Origin: Spinacia oleracea
Lineage: Eukaryota > Streptophyta > Magnoliopsida > Caryophyllales > Amaranthaceae
Direction of reading: 5' to 3'
Assembly: GCF_020520425.1 (NCBI RefSeq)
Contig: NC_079491.1
Coordinates: forward strand, 110,918,652-110,982,651
Length of the DNA stretch: 64,000 nucleotides
The notes under the pieces are model-generated. The model was not told the origin of the DNA, did no database searches, and saw nothing but the letters and a program-made list of their open reading frames with translations. The position numbers and the translations under genes are program-made. Position 1 is the stretch's first letter. Each line of letters opens with the position of its first letter. This document shows, in pieces, positions 1 through 11,311 of this stretch.

Positions 1-351
1 TTTAAGTTTTTGCCTTCATTTTTGATGGGATGAGAATGATGGAGAAATATGTAATAGTAAAAAATATTTTGAAGTCTCAGAGCCTCTATTTGTGTTATCT
101 GTACTTTTTCGAATTTAACATGACAATACTTTCTGCAAGTCTCAGGGCCTCTATCTGTGTTTTCTCTATTTGTGTGCTTGCACCTTTTTAGCTTTTGAAA
201 TTTTGTTTGGTAGTTTTAGTTTCTATTTATGGTTAAGAAAGTAAAGAAAAAAGCATGTTAAATAAGTAGGTTAAAGTTACTAGATAAGTACAATCACTCG
301 ATTTTACGTTTTTTATATAATTCCGCACGCATCGCGTGCATATAAGACTAG
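1..351 (+). mobile_element. Helitron 3' end (5' part outside the window)
   Basis: The stretch ends with a textbook Helitron 3' terminus. A 6-bp stem GCACGC (325-330), loop ATC and GCGTGC (334-339) is followed 8 nt later by CTAG (348-351), with a T at 352 as the expected host base. Helitrons insert between A and T and make no target duplication, so no repeat is expected. The rest of 1-324 is AT-rich with no ORF I recognise, so how much of it belongs to the element cannot be judged without its 5' end. Confidence 0.6.
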
Positions 352-2134
352 TACTTGTATAATAGAGCAGAAAGCAACTGTGTCCTTACGTTTATTGCGT
401 TTTCACCTTCAGTTCCTCCCATTTTACCTATCTTTTTTTAAAAATTAACTAAAACCTCCATTACTTCCCAATTTATACTTCAATTACGACATTAAAAGTC
501 GGCATAGCACCAATAAACTCACAACATGATGTGCCCTTTTGGCAAAGGTCTCCTTGCCTCGTTGGACATCGATAATACTTGGAAAACGAGCCATTATCTC
601 ATGTTTCTTCAGACCTAGTTGAATAACCTAGATCACCCTTGCTTACAACAGCCTCTAGATCACCCTCCTCAACCTCTGATTATTGCTCCTTGTGCCATAA
701 ATGGTCAAGGAACTTTATACCTATGTTGCTCAGACTCTTCATTGTACCTCAAATATCAAATATTGAACATTCGATACCCCATAATGGGCAAGTATGTGGC
801 CACGTGGGTATGGACACTTCATACTACATTTGGAACCCCAAAAGGCAAATTACTTACTGCTCCAACAGATTTTTTTTTTTGCTTCAATTTGGTTATGTAA
901 TCAATACGGAGTATTCAAAAGTACAAGAAAATAATGCCAAATCGTAAAGACACCTCTTAATGTTTTGTTAGGCAGTTCGAATGAACAATCACAATCCTGC
1001 ATCACAAAGAGTTTTCACACCCATCCCCGCTCAACCAAGAAAAAGAAAAGAATATTTTAATCACAGATCAGCAGAAACTTTTTCAACAATGTAAAACTTG
1101 AGGACGAACTTGTATCTTCAATATAACGGATAAGTTTGACGTCAGTTAAACTCAGAGGACTTACCAAAATGCAATGACAGATAATTTATGAGAGCTCTTT
1201 ATTTCTTGAATCTGCTTCTTTACAGAGTAACACTATCTGTGAAAACATCAGAACTCTGCACAAAGTTTCAGAGAAATATTAGTATTTGTACCAAAACATC
1301 ACTTCAAACTTAGACGCCCGATCCGAACCCAACCCAACTAACGGTTGAGCTATCTCTAATTACAAGCACGCATGGTCCTACACTTTTAAAAAAAAAAAAA
1401 AAACACTATGCAACATTCTGGTGTTTGTATCAATACCTAACATTGCTACACCTGTTTTGATACTTTTCGAGTTTGTAGGCCAAAGGTGAAATTATTTTAG
1501 GACCAAGGCCAAAGGTGATATTATGTACAGTCTTTCCAAGTTCTGGATCTGAAACCATGAGATCAACACATCTTTCCATAATGTTAATTCATTGACATCC
1601 AAACCTACAACTTCATCCAACTAAGCTAATGGCATGTATTTACATCTAAACCTACAAGAAAAAAATGGAATCCGACATTATTGTCTGAGCTTTCCGGTTC
1701 ACAAGTTGTAACAAATTCATCGTTGGACATTCGTTCTGAATCATAAAAGTCAGAGGTAAAGCAGCAGAGCACATTTATAAAAACAAAAATCCAATGGCAT
1801 GTATGTACAATGGGTCAGAATTGAGGACCATGCATGATCAACAAGTATTTTCTGATTCAAGGCTCCCGAATATTCACAACCTAATTTCATGTTTCCGGTG
1901 AAGCATCACATCACCTAGTATCTGAACACATTAAAATGCTTCTGAAAAATATTTATAGAAGAGATGTCCCAATATAATAGAAACATTTATTTGTCACTAG
2001 CAGTCTAGAACTGCCGAGTGCGAACAAAATAAATGTTATATGCAGGTAATATATTGAACACACTACTATATACGAAGATCATGGGAAAGAAATTACTAAC
2101 AAAAGAGTTGAGTAAGCAATTAGGTTATCCATTC
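352..2134. other. AT-rich intergenic region, 3' flank of the acyl-activating enzyme gene
   Basis: I see no supported gene here. The short ORFs are overlapping or start from non-ATG codons and look like chance. The right part (about 1990-2134) should include the 3' UTR of the minus-strand gene that ends at 2135. A run of A residues lies near 1387-1401. Nothing else is recognised. Confidence 0.5.
1986..1991 (-). terminator. Candidate polyadenylation signal AATAAA for the acyl-activating enzyme gene
   Basis: The plus strand reads TTTATT, so the minus strand has AATAAA about 145 nt beyond the stop codon at 2135-2137. Distance and sequence fit a plant near-upstream element. The region is AT-rich and such hexamers are common, so this is only a candidate. 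Confidence 0.3.
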
Positions 2135-5057
2135 TTAAAGCTTGCTGGGTTTTTTGTGAATAAGGCTTCCCATGGCCTTCGCTTTCTCCCTGAGAATGAA
2201 TTTCTGTGTCTTCCCGGTAGATGTCTTCGGAAGATCCACAAAAACAACAGAGCGAGGAGCCATATAATGAGGTAAGTGATCTCTACAGAAATTAATTATA
2301 TCTGCATCAGTGACATTTACACACCCATCCTTCAGCTTTATGAACGCACAGGGTGTTTCCCCCCAGTGATCATCAGGACGTCCCACAACAGCAGCATCTA
2401 GGACAGCCGGATGACTAAATATTACAGATTCTACCTCAATTGTGCTAATATTCTCTCCCCCAGAAATGATTATATCCTTTGACCGGTCCTTTAGCTCAAT
2501 ATAACCATCAGGGTATTTAACCCCTAAGTCTCCGCTGTGAAACCATCCATCCTTAAAAGCCTCCTCGGTAGCTTTCTGATCTCTCAAATATCCATTCATA
2601 ACGGTATTTCCTCTAATCATAACCTCGCCCATTGTCTTTCCATCAGCAGGAACACTTTTCATAGTACCGGGATCTTTGATATCAACTTCCTCAAGCCCAG
2701 TATGAAGTACTCCTTGCCGGGCCTTTATTTTTGTTCTCTCATTTGGAGGAAGAGCATCCCACTCTGGCTTCCACACACAAACTGTTGCAGGACCGTAGGT
2801 TTCAGTCAGCCCATATCCATGTATTACTGCAAACCCAAGTTCTTCCATTTTGAAGATAACTTGTGGAGGAGGTGGGGCACCACCTGTCACCACTACCACC
2901 TTGTTCGGAAGAGGCTTCTTCTCATCAACTGGAGAATTTATTATCATGTTTAAAACTGCTGGTGCACCACTCATGTGGGTAACTTTATGTTCTGCAATAC
3001 TACTGAATATATCCTTTGCAATAACATTGCGCAGACAGATGTTTGTCCCACCTTGAGCTGCTACACCCCATGTAAAACACCAACCATTGCAATGAAACAT
3101 TGGAACAATCCACAGATAGACAGGCCTTGAAAGCATTTCATTCACTAGAACTGTAGCCAAGGAGTTCAAATATGCACCTCTGTGGCTGTAAACTACACCT
3201 TTTGGGCTTGAGGTTGTCCCTGAAGTATAATTCAGTGCAATTGGGTCTAATTCATCTTTTGGCCTTCGGATCTCAAATTCAGGGTTTCCTGCCGCTAAAA
3301 GATTCTCATATTCCAAGTTTCTAGAAGGGGACATTTCACTTCCAACTGGAATCGACTGTTCATCAAGAACTAAAATGATTTGAGGAAGACTTGAGCTTGA
3401 CTTGGACAAAATATGCAGTGCTCCATGTACTACATCTAAAAATTGATAATCTACAAAGATGACTTTTGCTTTTGAATGTTTTAGCAACACCGACAACATT
3501 GCAGAGTCAAGCCGGATATTAAAGGCACAAAGGACTGCTCCAGCCATTGGGACCGCAAAGTGCAACTCATACATTGCTGGAATGTTGGGGATCAAAGCAG
3601 CAACCTGTAGTTGGAAAGTCGATGAACATGAGAAAAAAGGAATTGTTAGAGAGAGATAATTTAATTCTGGTTGCAGGGAGAATTGTGGTGCTGAGAAAAG
3701 CAGGGATAAAACAGATATGGACAACACAAAAATGGCAAAAAAATAAATAAAAAGAGTAATATCACAGAATATTAGGACATCGGGAGCACCCATCCACTTA
3801 AGCTATTGTATTTCATGATTATGCATTCGCATATACATCATACAATTGCAAGATTGAAGATCAAACCCAAAGGCCACATATACGCTTTCCAATATACTCT
3901 ATGTGACAGGTTGAAAGCATACTGCAGTTAGGCCTGACAAGACAAACAGATGTGAAATCTATCTTACTAGCATAATGCCATGACCAACCCACTCCCAAGT
4001 CCCATCAATTGCCTGCTAACAACCGTATTATCATAGATTATTTTAGCTAAACTTAATAAGGTTTGGATTATTGGATTCTTTTATTACAAGGTAAGATTGG
4101 TTTCAAGCTAAGGATGTTCAGATCCGGAAAAAATTAAGTTTTTCCAGAGCTTAGGTAACTTACCACCCTACTTTTTCCCTTCTATTTGAGAAATAATCAT
4201 CAAAAAGTATCTCATTCCGAATTTAGAATCATGCATAAAATGCGAACTCGCACTATGCCATGCACAAAACTGAGCATCACATTGCCCATGTGAGACTAAA
4301 GCATCATAGATGCCTAGCAAGCATAAGGCCAAGCCCACACCGTCATGCAATTCAAATTCAACATCCATTAAGTCCTAGAATCCAACGGCACAGCGTGGCT
4401 TCAACATAGAATCAATTTCAAATATCCTAAGTAAAGACTTGTGTTTCATTATTTCAAGGCAAGATGCGGCATGCGTAGCTAAGAGCACGCCATGCTCGCC
4501 ATGGGCATATATAAAGGGGTCTCACACAGTCCCCACCGGAGTGCAAAGGACTATACTTCAACAACATAAGATTACAAATTTAGAATCCAGTATGAAGTGC
4601 AAAGAACTATACTTTGATTTATCAGTTAAACTTTGATTTGAACTACACTTCAATTCAAATCATAAAAACCACAAATGTCAAAGTGTCAAATTTAAACATA
4701 CCATCAAATGATCAAAATCAACACACAAAATAAAGCATATCATATCATCAAAATCAACACGCAAATAAAGCATATAATTACATTTTATATCACAGTACGA
4801 AACAAAAACCTAGAAACAAATTAATTTCAATGACCAAAAATTAGGGAGAAAAAACTTACAACATCGCCATAACAAATGGCGAATTGCGTGATTGCAGAAG
4901 CGAGTTTGGTGCACCTAATCAGAGTTTCTCTCCAAGTATACTTGATATTCCCATAAACAACAGAGGTTTGATCGCCATAAACAAGTGCTGACCGCTCCAA
5001 AAAGCTGATTGGAGTCAGCGGAACGTAATTAGCGGAACAACGAACTAATCCCTCCAT
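2135..5057 (-). CDS. AAE1: Peroxisomal acyl-activating enzyme 1-like acyl-CoA synthetase (two exons)
   Basis: ATP-dependent acyl/aryl-CoA synthetase of the ANL (AMP-binding) superfamily: it forms an acyl-adenylate and then the CoA thioester. Exons are 5057-4860 and 3604-2135; the 1,255-bp intron has GTAAGT at 4859-4854 and CAG at 3607-3605, phase 0. The product is 555 aa, the usual AAE1 length. Visible motifs: P-loop-like [11 protein letters not shown] (about 192-202), GYGLTETYG (about 329-337), SGDLG (423-427), [16 protein letters not shown] (438-453), and the catalytic-lysine motif TSTGK with K531. The last three residues are SKL, a type 1 peroxisomal signal. I chose the ATG at 5055-5057 because [16 protein letters not shown] is the family N-terminus; the upstream in-frame stretch has no ATG. 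No stop or frameshift is seen, so it looks functional. Substrate (cinnamate, benzoate or fatty acid) cannot be told from sequence alone. It is the only intact host gene here. Confidence 0.92.
3605..4859 (-). other. AAE1: Intron 1 of the AAE1-like gene
   Basis: Bounded by GTAAGT on the minus strand at 4859-4854 and a pyrimidine-rich tract ending in CAG at 3607-3605. It joins codon 66 (GTT) to codon 67 (GTT) without splitting a codon. It is AT-rich and has no ORF of interest. The open frame that continues from exon 2 to 3793 is intron read-through, not coding. Confidence 0.85.
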
Positions 5058-5287
5058 TGATCGATTAATTTCAAGAGCTAACAACAAATTATTCGACAAA
5101 ATAAAATTATTAGGTGTTGAAGATTCGTAACTAGCGGAGCTTTCGAAGTCCAAATATTGCTGATGAACTCATCGTAGAATCAGAACGGAGATAAAACCCA
5201 CCGTTGTTTTATTTGTAGTTTTGAACAGTTGGAAACCTTAATTTTTGTCACAATTCCGTTAAAAAAAATCTAATCTTCTAATATACA
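5058..5287 (-). promoter_or_regulatory. AAE1: 5' UTR and proximal promoter remnant of the AAE1-like gene
   Basis: Only 230 bp separate the start codon from the Helitron-type terminus at 5288. I see no convincing TATA box in it. If the terminus call is right, more distal promoter sequence would now lie beyond the inserted block (after about 52585), or the gene uses sequence supplied by the repeats. Confidence 0.45.
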
Positions 5288-5867
5288 TCTCTACTATAAT
5301 TAAGCCCGTGCGATGCACGGGTCAATCAAGTGAAAAGAGGGAACAACCCTAAATTAATTTTAGTCTTTTACGTGTGAAAGTAGCTTATACAATTATATAG
5401 AAATACCTACGTGTTCCCTACGTAAAGACTAAAATACCCTCATGTTATTTATTGGGCTCGATGAGCCTTCGTTTCTAGGGTTAAATTCGTTTATCCCATC
5501 TCTCTCCTCTCACCTGCCTCTCTCCCTCCTCTCTCCCCTCTCACTTTTCTCTCTCCTCTCACGATCCTAGGTTACACTTCCTCGCATCGTCCTTCATCAA
5601 TTGCGGCTCTGAGGTCAATCGCAAGGAAATGCAGAGCTCTATTGGCGTCAGCAAATTCCTTCACCACCGCGTCAACGAACAGCAGGAAGTTCGTACTTTT
5701 TTTCAAAAAATTACTTCTATTTATATTTTTTTTAATTTTACTTTTGCAGTTTTAATTTTAATTTGACGAAATTTCCCTCACCTTTTGCTTGATTCATTAA
5801 TTTTAGGAATTATGCAATTGCTTTTAATTCCTTGTTAATCTGATGGGATTTTTCTAAGTTTTTTCAG

Positions 5868-6146
5868 GGAGGAAGGACATAAGGATGAACCTCCTGCTGT
5901 TTGTGTATATACCGTTTGTGATGAATCAAAGTTCGTTTATTTTTTTGTTTAAATTACTTTCTTCTGGGTAGATTTTTGAATTTGATGAAATTTCCCTCAA
6001 GTTTTGCCTGATTTGTTAATTTTTATTAATTTTAGGAATTATCCAATTGCTAAAGGTAATTGATTGTGAGGAATGTTCCAGCACTGGGGTGTGGTGATGA
6101 ACTAAGACAACTGCTTGCAAGTTGCAACATATGGAGAAGTTGAAGA
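5868..6146 (+). pseudogene. RBM48: RBM48-like RNA-binding protein fragment (captured exons)
   Basis: Two exon-like pieces match the N-terminus of plant RNA-binding protein 48, a minor-spliceosome-associated RRM protein. Piece 1 (5868-5930, after TTTTTTCAG) reads EEGHKDEPPAVCVYTVCDESK. Piece 2 (6056-6146) continues LIVRNVPALGCGDEL and, after a small frameshift, YGEVEE, then a donor-like GTATGC at 6147. The family has DEPPAVRVYTVCDESRYLIVRNVPALGCGD from memory, so order and phase agree. The Tyr codon at the start of piece 2 has become TAA (6057-6059), and the rest of the RRM is missing. Introns are kept, as expected for Helitron DNA-level capture rather than retroposition. Family assignment is by recognition only. 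Confidence 0.6.
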
Positions 6147-8320
6147 GTATGCTTACCCAATTTCTTTTTAACTCTCTTTTTTATAAAATATTTTATTGAA
6201 TTGCAATTAATGTAAATTGTTTTACTGATTGATGACATTGTGGGGTTAATTAAGGTTCTTGATAATTTTATTGGTGTGAAGTGTTATTGACTTGCTTGAA
6301 TTGTTCATTACTAGTAGTATAATACGAATTGAAGTAGAAATTTATGGTACTTGAGTCTCAATGTAAGTGAAAACATTACATTGAACTTTTAAGTAATTTG
6401 GTGATTTTACTGCATCAACTTAATTTCATGTCTTTCTTTAGCTTAAGGAAGTTGAAGATCTTTTTTAAACTAAATTGGTGAATTCTACTTCCACTTGCAA
6501 CATTGAGTCTTCCATTTTGAATCACAATTACCTTTTTAAGTCTTAATCTGTCCAAGCGTGCAATCATTTAATAGGTCTTATGCATTTCAGCTACGCAAGT
6601 AGTATGCAGTATATAGGCTTTTTCTATTTTTCTCCCATGGGCAATAATATGTCCTAAACTGCTTCAGTAATTGATTTTAAACTTCAATAGTTTGCTTTGT
6701 TGTGGGACAGAAGTGATTTGTGATAATTGTGGGTCTGGGGGTCGGGGGGTCGGGGTGTGGAGGGTAAGAAAACCGTATATGCTTCTGTTGGAACTTAATC
6801 TTGGTGCCATGGAAAATCCACCCAGATACGAGTCACTTGGACTTTCACTTCGGACCTGGGAGTATTAATATTAATGTTATATTGTATACCATATAGGACT
6901 ACCAATATGAAATCTCTTTTATTTAATGATTGTAAGTTTCATGTGATTATTTTAAAGCCTTTTCCTTCTAAGAAGGTTGGTGTATCATTTATTCCATGCT
7001 TTCTTTTTTCTTTTTTCTTGGTGTATCATGTATCATGTAAGACTTTTCCTTTGCGTGTCTTTTTTTACGGAGCTACATCTCTGTTGAATATGGACCCTAA
7101 TGAAACCGCCCAGAAAATATTGAACCAAGGTAAATTTCTTAAATTTTGTTTTTATTGTTATTTGGGGGTTATTTCTGTTGTAAATTTCAACAGTTTGTTT
7201 GTCTTCGTGGCAGCTCTGCACAGATCTATAAAGTAGAAATTTCCAAATCAATAATGGTTAGTATTTTACAAGTCCAATCGCAATTTACCTTTCAATTCTT
7301 TATTTAATTTTGCAATTTGATTTCAATTTTCTGATTGATTAATTCAAATAAAAGGGGGATATGATAATGGTCCAATTGCGTGATCCTCCCAAAACTTTGT
7401 GATGGATTAATTTCCCCCTTTTATTTGGATATGCAATCTGATACTATGGTTTGCATTTCAGTTTTGTTTTTGAAAAAAGAAGTGTTTTTTTGGAGTTTGA
7501 TTTATATTTTTGACTTCTTATTATGGAATTTTGTGTGTGAAGATGGTGGTGGGTGCAAATCGGAGAGGTGAAGAGTTGGAGAATGACTCTCATGCAAGTC
7601 GTAAGCAGATTAAGACAAGGGATCTCCTAAGACAAGGGATATCCAATGAGTTCATCAATATGAAGTACTGCTTTTCGGTTGGTGGTGTTTCTTTTAGCAC
7701 AATTACTTTATGAAATTCTTATCTTCATTATCATGTCAACTGTTCATAAATTTGAGTGTATTTATTAAGAGAAGATCAATTGTTCATAATTCCTATTTGT
7801 GCTCATAAATTCTTATCGGCCGAGGTGCTGGCAGGTGCATCGGATGATCTGTATTCTAAATTTCTAAGGTTAGGGTTTCTGGAAATGATCTGTAAAAAAA
7901 TCGATCTTTATTTGATTTTGATATGGGACTTAATTTATTTGGGTATGCTTCAATTTTATCTTAAGAACAAGGCGTGGGTTTTCTGTTCCTGTTCAATTTG
8001 AAATCAATCTTGCATTTTTTGGGTGATTTTGTCAGCAAATTATAGAAATTTAGTTTAGGTATTTTGATTTTTGACTCTCTCAAGGATAGCTGAGCTTAAG
8101 TTGAAGGATGGTCCTCTGTATATCCTTCACTGATATCTAGAAAAGTTACAATGCTTGACACCTAGAAACAAAACCAAAAGAACTACTACTCTGGAATATG
8201 AAGTATTTCCTAAGATAGAGTAGAACACATCGTATCCTACAAATAAAAGACTTACGGAGTATTCTGATGACAGTATTTCCCTTAATTTATTTGAGAATAT
8301 TTTTTTTTCTTAGAATAAGA
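6147..8320 (+). other. Helitron interior with unidentified exon-like pieces
   Basis: AT-rich with intron-like T-rich tracts and a few exon-like islands, for example around 6720-6868, 7080-7130 (NMDPNETAQKILNQ followed by GTAAATTT) and 7540-7665 (MVVGANRRGEELENDSHASRK). I cannot assign these to a family. They may be further captured exons of the same or other genes. The last about 200 bp before 8321 show no feature. Confidence 0.3.
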
Positions 8321-11296
8321 TGTCCTTCACCCAAGGTGCATTAGTCTAATACCAAGGTTCAGATTAATTACGAACAATTAATTCAGTGAGATCAAGTGAT
8401 CGGAACAGCTGGCTGGAGTAATGCTTCCGATAAGTGAGTTCTAATCTATATTAGGCTCACAGCTTACTCTTGACTGAACCTATAAGGTCACACCATTGGC
8501 ATGTAATAGATCACCGGATTAAATGAATCGGAAATTCATTTAATAGCTTTTCGGGAATTAGTTCGGAAAAACATAAATATACGATATGACGTTGGGTCGG
8601 AATCGTATATCGTATCGCGTATATTCGTAAGTTAGGCAAAACGAATAATCTTATCGTACGACGATGATTCGTCAAGTAGTATACGATAAACAATAGCCGT
8701 AAGGCATTGGTCGCGAATACGAGCAAGGCAAAGCTGTCGGCCCGACGAGCCAAGCGCGCAAGGCCCAACGAGCGCAGCAGCTCGCCAGCGCGAAGCAAGG
8801 CCCATGGCCTGCGGCTGGGTGCGCGCGGGACAGCAGCAGATGTAACACCCCGTATTTTTAAGTCTGTTTTATTATTCTGTAATTACGATTATTATCGTAA
8901 TTACGTCCTATTTTTTTCTGATATTATTTTTATCGTATTATGTCTATCTTTTTGTTGAAACATAATACCAATTATTTGAGCCTAACCTTATTTTTATAAA
9001 TCTGATTTTCATGTTTCTGAATTTGGAAATTCCATATTTTACTTTATTTGTTTAAGGAGACCAAGGTCTCATTTCAAGTAAATTCTTTGACTACTCCTTC
9101 TCCCTTTTCCTGTTTCCTCCATACGTGTTAACAAAGGAGTTTGCCACCAAATATTTTTGACTTCTCTTTATTCTTGGAATCTGTCCAAGTTCATGGCAAT
9201 TCAATTCTTACTCCTCTTCTATATGTGGCAAAACTAGAAACTTTGAATTGACAAATGTCTGATTTCTTTCTCCTATTTCTATGACTCACCATGTCAAGAA
9301 ATTCATATAAACATCCATTGAAACTCCATTGTTCTTCAATCTGAAAACCAATTAATATTTTTGATTATATTTCTAAGCTTAATTAATTTCCCCTCTATTT
9401 ATTTCCTTGATTTTCACCATTTATGGATTCCCATTTTCTCTCTCCTCCATTTGACCACCGCAGCGCCACCCTTATAGCCACCATGCCACCAACGGATTCT
9501 GGCTTCTTGCTTCTGCCGCTACCTCTTTTCGCCTCAAAAACCACCGCACATAATCGGTGCTCCGCCGTGATGATGGTGCATCCGAGATTTCTTTATTGTC
9601 GTCAAGCCTTCAGCATTCCATATCTCTGTTCTTCGTTGATATGAATATGCTACTGCCTTTTTGTTTCCTCTTTTTATGGCAAATTAACTCAAAAGGGGGT
9701 TGGTACTAGCTTGGTAGTGGGCCGTGAGGTCAAACCAAAGAGGATTTATTATGGGCTTTGACTGAAACATATGAAGAAAGCTACGTGAGCATTCTGAATT
9801 GTTAGTAAGACATTTCATTGGAGATTTTTAGTTTCTTATTATCAAATGATTAATGTTTATTATTGAATATGATATTAATGTTATTGCAAATGGAGATTCC
9901 TTTAGAGTGTCAAGTTTATGTACGTATTTCAATTAATGGAGAAAATTGATTAAGGTTAATCGATCGAGGTAATTTTTATGTCCAGCACTTATGTATATGC
10001 CCGTATAATATTTTAAGTGTTTATATAAATGCCCATATGTGAAATGTGTGATTATATGATTATTATGTTTTTATGTGCTAAATGATATGGTGGATGATTT
10101 ATGACCATGATGATATGTTAAAGTATTTTATTATTTTAATGATGTTAAAGACGTTCGGAAATAATGAGGATATTTATAAAGTTCTTTTAAAGAAAGACGA
10201 TGTTGCTTTTGTCGGCATGGAAAAGTGAACTGAACTAGTAAATGGGCAAGTTACAGGTGGAGGCAAGTTAAAGTTTGGGAAACAGTTCCCCCCTGAAAAT
10301 ATGTAAGAAAAGTTCCGCCAAAACCTGTACTTGCCAATGAGCTGTAAAGGAAATGATTCCTTGCCGACACAGTTTTCAAGATGACGAGATTAAGTTAGTT
10401 ATTTCCGAACAATATATGCTAATGATTGATATGTTCCAAATGATTTTCAAAATAAAACCGTTTTGACGGGCTGGAGTAATATTACTGAGTTTTCCACTCA
10501 TTGTTGGAATTTTCTGTGTTTTTTTTTTTCCTGTTTTCTATTTTTATGATGATGCACAGGTTCAATTAAGGAGCTCGAGTTGCATATCGAGCTGAGAATT
10601 ATTTATTATGGAAATTCTATTATTGAGATTATTATAAGAATATTGATTTATATTTATGTTTGGGAAAATTGTATTATTTATGAGAAATATTTTGAGGATT
10701 ATTTTATTTGTGGGCCCATACCCACAGGTCCCAGGATTAATTAAGCCTAATTCCGCTGCTAATGATGAGCTAAGTGCGGTTTATTACCGTTACTTAAGGT
10801 GCCGAAAAGTCGGGGCGTTACAGCAGCGAGCTGAGGCCCAATGCCCACAGTTGTGTGGCTGCGAGCGTGCTCGTGGGCTTGTGCTAGGATGCTGGTCGCC
10901 TAGGCCTTTGTGCTTTGGCTGGTTGGTGTTAAAACCTTAGGGTTATTACACCACCCTCCCATTATGTTTTTCCAACTTACTACTTCACGTAATTCAGTTT
11001 AACCAAAATCAAAAGAGAAACCCTAACCTCTTTTGAGCCTTCGTTCAAACTGTTCTTTCCTAAAAGCAAAAATATCTTGACTGACTTCTAAGCCATCGGT
11101 ATCAAGACGGAGCTGAACGTGTCGGTGAACCAAGTAGAGGAATGATATCTGGGATTCTTGTTCATGTTCGTGTTACGTTGAATCTAGGGAAAACACGCTA
11201 CAAACGTAAGTCTCCTTGATCTGTACTTTATACATGGTTCCTGGCTTTGGGGATTATTCCGCTGCGTTAATATGTTTTTAACTGTATTCCCCTACA
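8321..11296 (+). repeat. Left LTR of the Copia element, interrupted by a solo LTR
   Basis: The segments 8321-8840 and 10823-11296 align with the right LTR 18661-19677: shared text includes the GTGCATTAG start region, the CGTATATCGTATC region, the GC-rich block and the CCCCTACA end. Without the inserted 1,982-bp solo LTR it is about 1 kb, equal to the right LTR. It ends CA at 11296, next to the primer-binding site. Confidence 0.9.
8841..10822 (+). mobile_element. Solo LTR (Gypsy-type) nested in the Copia left LTR
   Basis: The inserted block starts TGTAACACCCCG and ends CGGGGCGTTACA, imperfectly inverted termini of an LTR. It is absent from the right LTR of the host element. Flanks are GCAGA (8836-8840) and GCAGC (10823-10827), a 5-bp duplication with one mismatch. 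No internal coding region is present, so it is a solo LTR left by LTR-LTR recombination. The small ORF at 9423-9644 lies in a proline-rich stretch like those in the LTRs of element A and is probably not a gene. Confidence 0.75.
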
Positions 11297-11297
11297 G

Positions 11298-11311
11298 TGG
11301 TATCGTGAGCA
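11298..11311 (+). other. Primer-binding site of the Copia element
   Basis: TGGTATCGTGAGCA follows one base after the left LTR. The usual initiator-Met site is TGGTATCAGAGC; this is a diverged version. Element E has the related TGGTATCACGAGCC at the same place, so the CGTGAGC/CACGAGC variant is a family trait. Confidence 0.75.

Larger units (their letters stand above)
5288..8320 (+). mobile_element. Putative Helitron, 5' segment
   Basis: Position 5288 starts TCTCTACTATAATTAA after an A, the classic plant Helitron 5' terminus, and is followed by the stem-loop CCCGTGC-GAT-GCACGGG (5304-5320). The stretch carries an RBM48-like gene fragment with introns and a CT-rich tract (about 5498-5560) like a captured 5' UTR. 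The proposed 3' end is at 52584, with two retrotransposon blocks inserted in between; the three Helitron segments total about 7.06 kb. No Rep/helicase coding sequence is visible, so it would be non-autonomous. The termini are read directly; joining the segments into one element is inference. Confidence 0.5.

Noticed and set aside
619..947. Two overlapping small ORFs in the left intergenic region
   Set aside because: Non-ATG starts or short length, no recognisable domain, AT-rich context.
3605..3793. Upstream extension of the exon 2 frame to an ATG at 3793
   Set aside because: It is intron read-through. The acceptor CAG at 3607-3605 joins in phase to exon 1 and gives the full family length of 555 aa.
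5058..5153. N-terminal extension of the AAE1-like protein from a TTG at 5153
   Set aside because: It has no ATG, and the family N-terminus starts at the ATG at 5057.
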